From JANSYL01 sp965229695 (GTDB lineage: Bacteria; Pseudomonadota; Alphaproteobacteria; Rhodobacterales; Rhodobacteraceae): DNA of 64,000 nucleotides. Location: NCBI GenBank assembly GCA_965229695.1, contig OZ245921.1:2294001-2358000 (forward strand). Direction: 5' to 3'. Below, piece after piece: positions 15,953 through 24,693 of this stretch. Each line of letters starts with the position of its first letter. Position 1 is the stretch's first letter. The translations under genes and the position numbers were made by a program. The notes below the pieces were generated by a model. It was given only the letters and a program-made list of their open reading frames with translations, had not been told where the DNA came from and did not search any database.

Positions 15953-16941
15953 TAGGCAACCTCCAGGATTGCCTTGATCACGGTTTCGCGCGCGCCGGAC
16001 CAAGTCTCGATGTCATGTGCGGCATCCTCAAAAGTCGTGCGATGGGTGAAGAGCAGCGAAGTATCGATCTTACCGCTCGCGATCGCATCGACCACGAACT
16101 TGAAATCCGTATCCAGCGCGTTCCGACTCGAAAGCAGAGTCGTTTCCCGCTTGTGAAACTCAGGGTCAGGGAATGTCAGATCACCCTTCACAACACTCAC
16201 GAGGGTGTAGGTGCCGCCATGGGCGAGAAATCTCAGCGCACCGTTCATGGCATTGAGGTTGCCCGTGGCATCGAAAAGATAGGTTGCGGAGCCATCCATC
16301 GCCGCGGCGTCGGCAGTATCGTGGGTTTGAAATCCAAACTTCTCGGACAGCAGCCTCCGCTTGGCGGCGGAGGTTTCGATCACCGCCACATCGCCGCCTT
16401 CGATCCGCGCAAAGAGCGCGCAAGCCAATCCAATCGGCCCGCCACCGATCACCAAGACCTTCGTCTGTGGCGCAACCTGCGCCCGCGCCACGGCATGGCG
16501 GCCAATGGCAAGGAACTCGACCATGGCGGCCTGATCGGGGGTTAAGACACCAACTTTGATCAGATTTTGCGGCGGTACAGCGATCCGCTCGACCATTGCC
16601 CCGTCGCGATGGACACCCAGAACCTGGATTCGCTCGCAGCAATTGGCCTTGTCCATTTTGCAGGCATGGCACTCACCGCAGGATAGGTAAGGGTTGATCA
16701 CCACGAGCTCACCCGGCTCGAAATCGTCCCCCAAATACTCCTCCGCCACCCAGGCCGAGACTTCGTGGCCCATGACCCGCGGGTATTCCAGAAACGGCTG
16801 TGTGCCCTCGTAGATATGATAGTCGGTGCCGCAAATGCCCACACGCGCGATTTTTAGCGGCACCCAGCCCTCCGGCGTGGGCTGCACTTCACGTTCGGCC
16901 AAGACGAGTTTGCGCGGCTCAAGACAAACCAAGGTTTTCAT
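15952..16941 (-). CDS. Zinc-type dehydrogenase, L-galactonate/L-gulonate 5-dehydrogenase-like (RspB/LgoD type)
   Basis: A 329-residue MDR dehydrogenase. The catalytic zinc segment is GICGTDYHIYEG with MGHEVSAW; the structural zinc loop CGECHACKMDKANCC is intact; the NAD fold shows VIGGGPIGLA. Relatives oxidise L-galactonate to D-tagaturonate or L-gulonate to D-fructuronate. In this operon the products would feed directly into UxaB and UxaA, so L-galactonate 5-dehydrogenase is the best-supported role. It lies 12 bases after dctM and shares one base with uxaB. Confidence 0.82.
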   Translation of the reverse strand: MKTLVCLEPRKLVLAEREVQPTPEGWVPLKIARVGICGTDYHIYEGTQPFLEYPRVMGHEVSAWVAEEYLGDDFEPGELVVINPYLSCGECHACKMDKANCCERIQVLGVHRDGAMVERIAVPPQNLIKVGVLTPDQAAMVEFLAIGRHAVARAQVAPQTKVLVIGGGPIGLACALFARIEGGDVAVIETSAAKRRLLSEKFGFQTHDTADAAAMDGSATYLFDATGNLNAMNGALRFLAHGGTYTLVSVVKGDLTFPDPEFHKRETTLLSSRNALDTDFKFVVDAIASGKIDTSLLFTHRTTFEDAAHDIETWSGARETVIKAILEVA

Positions 16942-16953
16942 ACGGTCACTCGC

Positions 16954-18234
16954 TTATCTCGTGTTCAGATATTCAGGCAAAGCAAGCGTCAGCGCCGGCA
17001 CGAATGTCAGCAGCAACAAGACGCCCACGAGCGGGATCAAAAACGGGGCTGTGGCGCGAACGCATTTCTCAAACGGGACGCCGGAGACCTTCGACAGCAC
17101 GAAAAGCACCATCCCCACCGGTGGCGTCAGCAATCCGATCATGAGGTTGAGGATGACGATCACCCCCAGGTGCACCGGGTCGACCCCGATTTGGCTCGCA
17201 ATCGGCAACAGGACCGGCACAAGGATCGAAATCGCGGCGATGGTTTCCATGAAGAGGCCGATGATCAGCACCACCAGCATGATCAAAAGCAGGATCAGAT
17301 GCTTATTGTCGGTGATCGAAAACATCAGATCCGCAAAATGCGCTGCGGCCTGGTTCGCGGTCAGGATCCAAGCGAAGACGGTCGCCGTACCGACGATCAG
17401 CATCACAGAGGCGGTGGTTTCGATAGTATCCATCGATACCTGCACGAAGGAACGGATATCGATTGTCCGATAGACAAAGACGCCCAGAACAAGCGCATAA
17501 GCCGCAGCACAGACGGCTGCCTCGGTTGGCGTGAAGGCGCCTGTTACAATGCCGCCAACGATGATGACCGGGGTCATCAAAGGCAGGAAGGCACCAACAA
17601 AGCTGTGGCCAACATTCGAGATCGAAAATGTCGTATCCACCGGATAGCCGCGGCGCCTGGAATAGAACCAAACCATGATCATCAGGGCCGCCGCCATCAT
17701 CAGGCCCGGGACGATCCCGGCCACAAAGAGATCGCCAATTGAGACCGAAGCCATGACGCCAAAAATCACCAGCGGCAACGAGGGCGGGATGATCGGCCCG
17801 ATGGTGGACGAGGCTGCCGTGACGCCAACGGAGAAATCATCGTCGTAGCCCGCGTCGCGCATCGCCTTGATCTCGATGGCGCCAAGCCCGCCTGCATCCG
17901 CGACTGCGGCGCCGGACATACCCGCAAAGATGATGCTGGCCCCGACATTCACATGACCGAGCCCACCATGCATCCAACCCACGAGTGATCGAGCAAAGGC
18001 GAAGATCCGGCTGGTGATCCCGGATGAGTTCATCAGGGCCCCTGCCAAGATGAAGAATGGAATGGCGAGAAGCGGGAAACTGTTCATTCCGTTGATCATG
18101 TTGTGCATCAACAGAACCGGCGGCAGTCCCTCCAGAAGGATGTATCCGATCGAGGAGAGACCAAGTGCAAAGGCAATTGGCACCCGCAGCAGCATGAGAG
18201 CAAAAAGCCCCAGAAACAAGAAAAGAAGGGTCAT
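16954..18234 (-). CDS. dctM: TRAP transporter large permease (DctM)
   Basis: A 426-residue integral membrane protein with about 12 hydrophobic segments, the normal size for DctM. Landmarks are LSSIGYILLEG, GMSGAAVADAGGLGAIEIKAM and ASSTIGPIIPPSLPLVIFGV, the last being characteristic of the DctM transport core. It works with DctQ and the periplasmic DctP in sodium-driven uptake of a carboxylate. Its start overlaps the dctQ stop as ATGA. The adjoining catabolic genes suggest an aldonate or uronate as cargo. Confidence 0.95.
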   Translation of the reverse strand: MTLLFLFLGLFALMLLRVPIAFALGLSSIGYILLEGLPPVLLMHNMINGMNSFPLLAIPFFILAGALMNSSGITSRIFAFARSLVGWMHGGLGHVNVGASIIFAGMSGAAVADAGGLGAIEIKAMRDAGYDDDFSVGVTAASSTIGPIIPPSLPLVIFGVMASVSIGDLFVAGIVPGLMMAAALMIMVWFYSRRRGYPVDTTFSISNVGHSFVGAFLPLMTPVIIVGGIVTGAFTPTEAAVCAAAYALVLGVFVYRTIDIRSFVQVSMDTIETTASVMLIVGTATVFAWILTANQAAAHFADLMFSITDNKHLILLLIMLVVLIIGLFMETIAAISILVPVLLPIASQIGVDPVHLGVIVILNLMIGLLTPPVGMVLFVLSKVSGVPFEKCVRATAPFLIPLVGVLLLLTFVPALTLALPEYLNTR

Positions 18235-18788
18235 GCGCGCAGATCCTTCAGCGCTTTAACCAGTTGGCTCGCGCAAACCGCGGAAAAGATCGCCAGGGCC
18301 GCCAGGATGACCAGATAGAGGTAGTATTTCGGAAACGGTAACGAGATCATGCTTTGAAAACTTGTGCGTTGGATCAGTTCAAAGACCGACCAAACCCCGA
18401 ACACGCCGAAACCGAGTAGACAGATCAGCGCAAAGATCTGAAGATATTTGACCTTATCGCCCAGCCATTGATCGACGAATTCCAACCGGATATGCGACTC
18501 AATAATCTGGCACTTGATCGCGCCTACGAAGGCGAGGCAAATCAGCAGATATCGCGCGGCCTCTTCAGTCCATGAGATCGAATCGTTCAGCGCATAGCGG
18601 GTGAAAAACTGAAGAAAGACGACCGCAAACAATCCCAAAAAAATCACCAACACCACGATATCGTATGGACGAAACGGAACCCGCGGCGCGTCCTGCGCGG
18701 CTCGTTTTTCCTGTTCCTCGAACAAGCGCTCGATCGCATCGTCACGCGATGTCGGCTCGGTCCTATCGCTGCCAAGGGTGTCGGGCAT
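18231..18788 (-). CDS. dctQ: TRAP transporter small permease (DctQ)
   Basis: A 185-residue protein with four predicted membrane segments and the DctQ motif SWTEEAARYLLICLAFVGA. The N-terminal 45 or so residues before the first membrane span are charged and probably cytoplasmic. The ATG at 18788 is chosen because longer frames would run through the hairpin and into dctP. It overlaps dctM by 4 bases and follows dctP after a 58-base gap holding an attenuator-like hairpin. Confidence 0.9.
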   Translation of the reverse strand: MPDTLGSDRTEPTSRDDAIERLFEEQEKRAAQDAPRVPFRPYDIVVLVIFLGLFAVVFLQFFTRYALNDSISWTEEAARYLLICLAFVGAIKCQIIESHIRLEFVDQWLGDKVKYLQIFALICLLGFGVFGVWSVFELIQRTSFQSMISLPFPKYYLYLVILAALAIFSAVCASQLVKALKDLRA

Positions 18789-18801
18789 GCCGGTCTCTGC
18801 T

Positions 18802-18831
18802 CCAGTAAAAGAAGGGGCGCGTGCGCCCCTT
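18802..18831 (-). terminator. Attenuator-like hairpin between dctP and dctQ
   Basis: AAGGGGCGC (18812-18820) and GCGCCCCTT (18823-18831) form a perfect 9-bp stem with a 2-base centre. On the minus strand the stem is followed by CTTTTAC, a short T run. Partial termination or 3'-end protection here would give more binding protein than permease, a common need in TRAP operons. It could also simply stabilise dctP mRNA. Confidence 0.65.
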
Positions 18832-18846
18832 CCTAGAATCGACGTC

Positions 18847-19839
18847 TTACTGGCCGATAGCCTGAAGGCGCTCGTAGACTGAAGCCTCCCACGGCATGTC
18901 AGCACCGGTCAACGCCGGAGCCACCGCCGCGATGAAGGGGCCGCGGTCAACCTCGTTCACGGTCGTGCCCTGTTCGCGGAACCAGCCAACCAGTTCCCCT
19001 TCGGCGGTTACAATCTCATCGGAGGCCCAAATGGCGGCGTCCTGCAAGGCCGCTTCCAACGCCGGAAGATCATCGCCCAGACGTTCAGCTGTCATCGGCG
19101 AGATCAAGGTGACCAGCGAGTTGATGATATGACCGGTCAGGTTGATGTTGCTCTGAACCTCATGGAACGCCTGCGATTGGATCGTCGGCAGCGGGTTCTC
19201 CTGAGCATCCACCACACCTTGCTGCAGCGCCAGGTAAACCTCGGCAAAGGCCATCGGGGTCGGGTTGGCGCCGGTAACCTCCGGGAACAACTGATACGCC
19301 GGCGCGTTCGGCGTGCGGATCTTCAGCCCGTCCATGTCATCGGGCGACATGATCGGAACATTCGACGTGACATGCCGTGCGCCGTAATAGGTCATCGCGG
19401 CAACATGGTTGCCCGTCACGTCCTCGTACCCACCAGAAAGTTCGCCGAAGAGATCTGAGACCGCATAGGCTTGCCAATGGTCATAGCCACGCAGGGTAAA
19501 TGGAAAATCAGAGATCCCGATCGGTGGATAGCTTTGCGCCATAAAGGCGGGACCGGTATAGATAATGTCGATCGTCCCAAGCGAGAGCGCTTCGTTCAGC
19601 GCTGTCTCATTGCCAAGCTGTGAGGCCGGAAAGACCTGGATTTCATACCGGCCATCGGTGGCCTCGGCAAAGGACTCGGCCGCGCGAAGAGCCGCTTCGT
19701 GATATGCGGTTGATGCCTCATAGACATGACCGAACCGCAAAACTTCCTGTGCCAATGCAGGCAAGGCGATGGGGGCGGCTGCCGCGATTGCGATCGCGGC
19801 CGTAAGGGCTCTGCGGGTGAGCCAGTTCTGATCTTTCAT
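18847..19839 (-). CDS. dctP: TRAP transporter substrate-binding protein (DctP)
   Basis: A 330-residue periplasmic receptor. A cleavable signal peptide is visible: charged start MKDQNWLTRR, hydrophobic core rich in Ala/Ile, and a likely ALAQ cleavage near residue 31. The DctP features are LRFGHVYEASTAYHEAA, the carboxylate-binding arginine in GLKIRTPNAP, and AEVYLALQQGVVDAQENP. It is the first gene of the minus-strand operon and faces a divergent GntR regulator 102 bases away. An aldonate such as L-galactonate is the likely ligand from context; this is inference. Confidence 0.93.
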   Translation of the reverse strand: MKDQNWLTRRALTAAIAIAAAAPIALPALAQEVLRFGHVYEASTAYHEAALRAAESFAEATDGRYEIQVFPASQLGNETALNEALSLGTIDIIYTGPAFMAQSYPPIGISDFPFTLRGYDHWQAYAVSDLFGELSGGYEDVTGNHVAAMTYYGARHVTSNVPIMSPDDMDGLKIRTPNAPAYQLFPEVTGANPTPMAFAEVYLALQQGVVDAQENPLPTIQSQAFHEVQSNINLTGHIINSLVTLISPMTAERLGDDLPALEAALQDAAIWASDEIVTAEGELVGWFREQGTTVNEVDRGPFIAAVAPALTGADMPWEASVYERLQAIGQ

Positions 19840-19908
19840 GATGTCCTCCCTAACGTCATCTTGGTGTCTTAAATCGATAAAAAACTTGCATGTTGGCGGT
19901 CAACTGTC

Positions 19909-19922
19909 TTTTATATATAAAA
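19909..19922. promoter_or_regulatory. Perfect AT palindrome between dctP and the GntR gene
   Basis: TTTTATATATAAAA is a perfect 14-base palindrome ending 19 bases before the GntR start codon and 70 bases upstream of dctP. It could be a GntR operator or part of an overlapping -10 region. AT palindromes also arise by chance in promoter DNA, so the assignment is tentative. Confidence 0.4.
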
Positions 19923-19941
19923 ACCACTGAAAGGGACGACC

Positions 19942-20823
19942 ATGGCGCGTTCGGATCGCCTTTTTAAGCGTTGTTACAACGAAACCCTGGATTTCGTAGC
20001 GGCCGAGCAGCCATTCGCCACGGTCTCCGAGCTTGCGTCGCGCTTGGATGTGAGCCGAAACACGGCGCGACGAATCGTCGAAACGCTGTCGGAGAAATCC
20101 ATACTGGACACCACAACGACCCCCTGGCGCTTCCCAAGACCCATCGCACCGACGGACTATTTCGCACCACAACTTGTTCAGACAACAGACGAACTAATCG
20201 AAGCGGCCTTCATGGAGATGGTGCTTAGCGAGAAACTGGTCCCCAACACCCGGATCAATGAAGCCGCTTTGGCCAAAGAGATCGGGGTGTCGACCTCGGC
20301 CGTAAGAGAGTTCTTGTTGCGGCTCAGCCGGTTTGAGTTTGTGCGTAAGGAGCCGCAAAAAAGCTGGATCCTGGCAGGTTTCACCGAGACCTATGCCGAG
20401 GAACTCCACGAGGTCCGAATTCTTTTTGAAATGCGGTCGATCGAGAAGCTTATCGCCTTACCGGAAGAGCATCGTTTCTGGGTTGTGATGCACCGGATGC
20501 ATCGTGAGCATCTCGAATTTCTCGACAAGTACGAGGAAATGTATCTTGAGTTCCCTTCCCTCGATTCCAGCTTCCACAAGCTGCTGAATGACGCCTCCAA
20601 CAATCGTTTCATCAACAGCTTCCAAGACGCGATCACCCTGATCTTCCACTACCACTACCGATGGAACAAAGCCGATGAGAAAGACCGAAACTTCGCGGCG
20701 GCTCGCGAGCATGTCGAAATTATTGAAGCGCTGTTGTTGCGAAACCAGGAACTGGCCTCCCAGGCTCTCAGGCGGCATCTGGACTCGGCGAAATACACCT
20801 TGAAGAAATCGTTCAAGGGTTAA
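19942..20823 (+). CDS. GntR/FCD-type regulator with an extra N-terminal HTH
   Basis: A 293-residue regulator, longer than usual for GntR-FCD proteins (about 220-250). An additional helix-turn-helix is seen at residues 27-55 (TVSELASRLDVSRNTARRIV). The GntR-type winged helix follows at about 88-135 (INEAALAKEIGVSTSAVREFLL), and the all-helical FCD effector domain ends with HRRHLDSA-type residues (RRHLDSAKYTL). Metal-binding FCD histidines are visible in the C-terminal half (FHKLLNDASNN, REHVEII). It is divergent from the TRAP/uxa operon and is its probable uronate- or aldonate-responsive regulator. Confidence 0.88.
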   Translation: MARSDRLFKRCYNETLDFVAAEQPFATVSELASRLDVSRNTARRIVETLSEKSILDTTTTPWRFPRPIAPTDYFAPQLVQTTDELIEAAFMEMVLSEKLVPNTRINEAALAKEIGVSTSAVREFLLRLSRFEFVRKEPQKSWILAGFTETYAEELHEVRILFEMRSIEKLIALPEEHRFWVVMHRMHREHLEFLDKYEEMYLEFPSLDSSFHKLLNDASNNRFINSFQDAITLIFHYHYRWNKADEKDRNFAAAREHVEIIEALLLRNQELASQALRRHLDSAKYTLKKSFKG

Positions 20824-21127
20824 CGGCGGTGCGAAGTATCATGCTTGTGCGCCAGTCTTTCGGAGACAGAGACGCCTGAAACCAAGAAACCCCATGCCGC
20901 CGTTGCACGTGACCCAGACAAGCACCTCAGCCCAAGGATGCTGCAGTTGCCAAAGAACGAAATTGCGACTCCATGCCCAAACGGACCAAAACCATGATCC
21001 TCCTGCATAGAACCAATCAGCCCTTGCGCCGAAACGCTGTGACTTCACATAGGGTCCCGCTTGGGGCCATTGGCCTCCCAACGCGCCCGCGCAAAGCGCG
21101 CCAAATGCGTGCCGAATTTCAAGGCAC
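20824..21127. other. Gap between GntR and kdgK genes
   Basis: About 300 bases with no convincing gene. A minus-strand open frame (20839-21243) is unusually tryptophan-rich but overlaps the kdgK start, has no ribosome binding site and matches nothing I recognise. No terminator or operator stands out. Confidence 0.4.
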
Positions 21128-22066
21128 GTGTCAGTGAGGGCGCCGTTGAGAATTGCGAGCATCGGGGAGGTGATGGTTGAGTTGTTGCTCCACGACCTTC
21201 CGGGAACCGCGTTTGTAAGTGTCGCAGGAGATGCCTTCAACACAGCAACTTACCTGCGAAAAGCTTTGGCTCCACAACACGAAGTCGCCTTCGTGACGGG
21301 GTTGGGCACAGACCGATTGTCAGATCAAATACGCGCCGAAATGCGGCGGCACAACCTGAGCACGCGCGGGGTGCGCAGCTGCGAAACTCGCTTCCCGGGG
21401 CTCTATTCGGTTGAGCAAGATGAACTCGGGGAGAGATCATTCACCTATTGGCGCTCTGAATCTGCGGCACGGCGCATGTTTGGACCAAGCGATGCGCCAG
21501 ATTTTGGGGTTATCGCAGGCTATGACGTTGTGTTCTTTTCGGGCATTTCGCTCGCAATTCTCGAAGATCCGGTTCGGATCAAGCTTCTGGCGTGGCTGTC
21601 TGACTTTGCCCGCAACGGTGGGACGGTGGCCTTCGATTCCAACTATCGACCGCGACTTTGGGAAAGCCGGGATTTGGCAAGATCCCGGATCTCCGAAGCC
21701 TGGTCGATCGCCGGCATCGCTTTGCCGTCATTGGATGACGAAATGGAGCTTTTTGATCAGTCCGAGCAAGACGTCTGTGAACGCTTTCGCAGTTACTCCT
21801 CTCGCGTTGGCGCTTTGAAGCGCGGAGGCCGCGGCCCCTTGCTGATTGGTCATGATCCGCAAGAGATGCAGGACTATCCAGATGCCGCAGAAGTGGTGGA
21901 TACCACTGCCGCAGGAGACAGTTTCGATGGAACCTTCCTCGCGGAAATCCTAATGGGTTCAGACCCCAGGCGGGCCGCGAAAGCTGCGCATCACGTCGCT
22001 AGCCAAGTTATCGGCAAGCCGGGCGCGATCGTCGATGTCAATCAGCTCCCAACTACGGATGACTGA
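21128..22066 (+). CDS. kdgK: 2-keto-3-deoxygluconate kinase (PfkB/ribokinase family)
   Basis: A 312-residue PfkB-family kinase. N-terminal ASIGEVMVEL and GDAFNTATYL, and the C-terminal signature DTTAAGDSFDGTFLA with its catalytic Asp, are present and KdgK-like. It phosphorylates KDG, the product of UxaA, to KDPG, so it completes the route encoded by the neighbouring operon. The start is a GTG at 21128, with a second GTG at 21134 better spaced from AAGG. It stands 304 bases after the GntR gene and may have its own promoter. Confidence 0.85.
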   Translation: MSVRAPLRIASIGEVMVELLLHDLPGTAFVSVAGDAFNTATYLRKALAPQHEVAFVTGLGTDRLSDQIRAEMRRHNLSTRGVRSCETRFPGLYSVEQDELGERSFTYWRSESAARRMFGPSDAPDFGVIAGYDVVFFSGISLAILEDPVRIKLLAWLSDFARNGGTVAFDSNYRPRLWESRDLARSRISEAWSIAGIALPSLDDEMELFDQSEQDVCERFRSYSSRVGALKRGGRGPLLIGHDPQEMQDYPDAAEVVDTTAAGDSFDGTFLAEILMGSDPRRAAKAAHHVASQVIGKPGAIVDVNQLPTTDD

Positions 22067-22323
22067 GTCCATAGGAAAAAGCCTGACGCGAGGATCAGTA
22101 AAATGCCGGCCTTCAGCGTTGAGAGGGTTGCGACCCATTGCGACAGATGTCCAAAGGCCTTCATACCAGCCACCGCCGTTGACGGCACACGTAATCTACG
22201 GGGCGTTGTTCCTTGGCCTGAAAATTTAACTCAAAGAAGATCTCCAGCCTGTCTGAAAAGCTCGTCTCAAAACCCTTGTCATTCAAAGCGGTTGGCGAAA
22301 AATCAAGGTGTACTGGTTTGATC

Positions 22324-23091
22324 TTATTGCTTCTTTTCGAAACCCTTTGTCTTATCTCGATACCATGTGTCATCTCGAATGACGGTAGAGAAGAGTTGAT
22401 GAAAAACCCCGACTTGCCCGCGTGTCGGCAAAGGGTTGGGTTCCAGCGCAACTTTGGCGCAGCGAATGGCGATAGGGTTTATTTGGGCCAACTCGGCGGC
22501 AAATGCATGGGCCGCAGAGTCGAGCTCATCTCTTGGACAAACACGGTTGACCAAGCCGATCCGCACGGCTTCATCTGCTGCGACCCGCCGCCCGCTGAAG
22601 GCCAGTTCTTTGGCGATTCCCAACCCAACAACGGGCACCAGACGTTGCAACCCACCAGAACCGGGCATCGCGCCCAATTGTATTTCGGGCAGCGAAAACA
22701 GTGCATCCTGTGCGGCAAAGCGAATGTCGCAGGCCAACGCCAATTCAAACCCACCACCAGCACAATGGCTATGAACCGCCGCTATCGTCGGTTTGCGGCA
22801 TTCCGAAATTGTGTTTTTGGTACGAAAATCCAATTCGATGTAGCGCCGAACAGCTTCTCCGCGAAACCCACGGATTTCCTTGATATCCGCGCCTGCACAA
22901 AATGCGCGCCCGGCCCCGCGGAAAATGCAGGCCCGGAGGTTGTCGTCTTCTTCGACGGCCTCGATCGCGCGGATGATGTCGCGATTGCACTGCGTTGAAA
23001 TTGCGTTCAGCGCTTTGGGGCGGTTTAATGTGATCGTGGCGACCTGCGCGCGAACTTCAAACAACAGCGTTTCGAATTCAGGCGCAGACAT
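22324..23091 (-). CDS. Enoyl-CoA hydratase/isomerase family protein
   Basis: A 255-residue crotonase-fold protein. The oxyanion-hole segments are FCAGADIKEI and HSHCAGGGFELALACD, and a catalytic-type glutamate lies in SLPEIQLGAMPGSGG. The second glutamate of true hydratases, normally about 20 residues upstream, is hard to place here, so isomerase or hydratase cannot be separated. It starts directly after the CoA-transferase stop and is the last gene of a three-gene operon with a flavoprotein. The set suggests CoA activation, oxidation or reduction, and hydration of an unsaturated acid. Confidence 0.88.
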   Translation of the reverse strand: MSAPEFETLLFEVRAQVATITLNRPKALNAISTQCNRDIIRAIEAVEEDDNLRACIFRGAGRAFCAGADIKEIRGFRGEAVRRYIELDFRTKNTISECRKPTIAAVHSHCAGGGFELALACDIRFAAQDALFSLPEIQLGAMPGSGGLQRLVPVVGLGIAKELAFSGRRVAADEAVRIGLVNRVCPRDELDSAAHAFAAELAQINPIAIRCAKVALEPNPLPTRGQVGVFHQLFSTVIRDDTWYRDKTKGFEKKQ

Positions 23092-24693
23092 TTACGCATC
23101 TCCCATCGCATCAAACCGTTGGCCCAGTTGAAGAAGTCCAGGTTCAAATATCTTGGTCGGCATAGCTTTGAGCGTATTCGATACCCTAAGGTCGAACCCG
23201 ACATTGGGGCGAATATGTGTGTCGATATCGATGCCGGGTGCGACTTCGACAAGCTCGATTCCGGAAGGCCCTAAACGAAACACCGCGCGTTCCGTCACAT
23301 AGTGGGCCGCTTGTCCATTCGCATGCGCCCGCGCACCGTTAAAACACACATGACTTACTTGTGGGGTGAAGCGTGTGTTGCGCCCTTCTCGAAGGATCTC
23401 AAGTTTTCCGTCATTGCACTCAATCTCGAGTCCACCCGCAGTAAGCGTTCCGCAGAACACCACGCGGGATGTTTTTTCGACGATGTTGGTGAAGCCGCCT
23501 GATCCATTCCAAAGCTTGCCGAATTTATTCACGTTGACGTTGCCATGTTGGTCGATTTCGCCGAAGCCAAGGTAGGTGATGTCCAGACATCCGCCGTCAT
23601 AAAAATCAAAGGTGAAAGAGGAATCCATAATTGCTTCGACATTGACGGCCGGAAGGAAATTGCCAACATAGTCCTCTGCCGTAAGTCCGCCAAACGCACC
23701 GTGTTCATTGTTGAATGACACGTCTTCCAAGACGTCTTCCTCAAGTGCGATGCGCGGCAAATTTGTCGGCATCCCCTGCCCAAGATTGACAGAGAATCCG
23801 CGCCGCAGTTCCAAAGCCGCCCGTCGCAACACCGTGCGCATTGGCGTTTGTGGGATGGGCGGCAGACCCTCAAGTGACATACGCATTTGCCCGGTCAGGA
23901 ACGGGTCCGGTCCAGCAAGGGGGTCTTGTTTGAAGCCAGAAACCTGCTGCTGGTGTGGGTCCACAACAACGTGATCTACCAACGCCGCAGGCACGCGCAC
24001 TTTGTGTGGATCAAGGCTGCCAGCCTTTGCCAAGCGTTTAACCTGAACGATCACTTTGCCGCCGCTTGCACGTGCGGCCAAAGCGTATTCAACGGCACCT
24101 AGTGTGTTGGGATCATCCTCAAAGCTGATATTGCCAGCTTCATCTGCAGTGCTGCCACGGATGATCGCAACATCAATTGGAAAGGCGGGGTAGAACAAGT
24201 ATTCACGCCCGTTCACCTCTTCGACCCTGACAGGCGGCGAGTTTGATTGCGCGTTCATACGCCCACCTTGGTCGCGCGGATCCAGATATGACCCTAAACC
24301 AGCCCTGGAAAAAAAACCTGGCTGATTAGACCCGATGGCACGGCACAACCTTACAATCGTGCCGATCGAGGCCTCGTAACCTTTGATCTCTCCGTCGTTG
24401 ACCATTCTGATCAGTTCGGGATGCCGGATCGGATCGAAACAGGAACCGATGATTTCGCGGAGCATGCCGGGATGAGCAAAACGGTTCATGCCGTTCATTT
24501 CGGCCCGTGTTCCAGGAATGATAGGCACGATAAGCTTTAGGTCGCCTCCGGCCCCAGTTTTCAAATAGCGCGCTTCAAGCGATTGCAGCACGGCATCGGG
24601 CACCAACACGCCGCCCGATCCGTGGATGATAACCGTATCACCGGTATCGATCAGCAAAGATGCGTCGTCGGCGGAAAGTCTTTTGCTCTTCAT
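23092..24693 (-). CDS. Fused alpha-beta acyl-CoA:carboxylate CoA-transferase (family I)
   Basis: A 533-residue single-chain CoA-transferase, the size of propionate CoA-transferase/YdiF-type enzymes. The N-terminal half begins with LLIDTGDTVIIHGSGG and the C-terminal half with LGQGMPTNLPRIA. Glu330 in FNNEHGAFGG sits at the position of the catalytic glutamate that forms the CoA thioester. The ATG at 24693 overlaps the flavoprotein stop (ATGA); upstream in-frame codons lie inside that gene. It probably activates the organic acid handled by the hydratase and flavoprotein of the same operon. Confidence 0.9.
   Translation of the reverse strand: MKSKRLSADDASLLIDTGDTVIIHGSGGVLVPDAVLQSLEARYLKTGAGGDLKLIVPIIPGTRAEMNGMNRFAHPGMLREIIGSCFDPIRHPELIRMVNDGEIKGYEASIGTIVRLCRAIGSNQPGFFSRAGLGSYLDPRDQGGRMNAQSNSPPVRVEEVNGREYLFYPAFPIDVAIIRGSTADEAGNISFEDDPNTLGAVEYALAARASGGKVIVQVKRLAKAGSLDPHKVRVPAALVDHVVVDPHQQQVSGFKQDPLAGPDPFLTGQMRMSLEGLPPIPQTPMRTVLRRAALELRRGFSVNLGQGMPTNLPRIALEEDVLEDVSFNNEHGAFGGLTAEDYVGNFLPAVNVEAIMDSSFTFDFYDGGCLDITYLGFGEIDQHGNVNVNKFGKLWNGSGGFTNIVEKTSRVVFCGTLTAGGLEIECNDGKLEILREGRNTRFTPQVSHVCFNGARAHANGQAAHYVTERAVFRLGPSGIELVEVAPGIDIDTHIRPNVGFDLRVSNTLKAMPTKIFEPGLLQLGQRFDAMGDA

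Noticed and set aside
20839..21243. Tryptophan-rich 134-codon minus-strand frame between gntR and kdgK
   Set aside because: Overlaps the conserved start of kdgK, has no ribosome binding site and matches no family I know.
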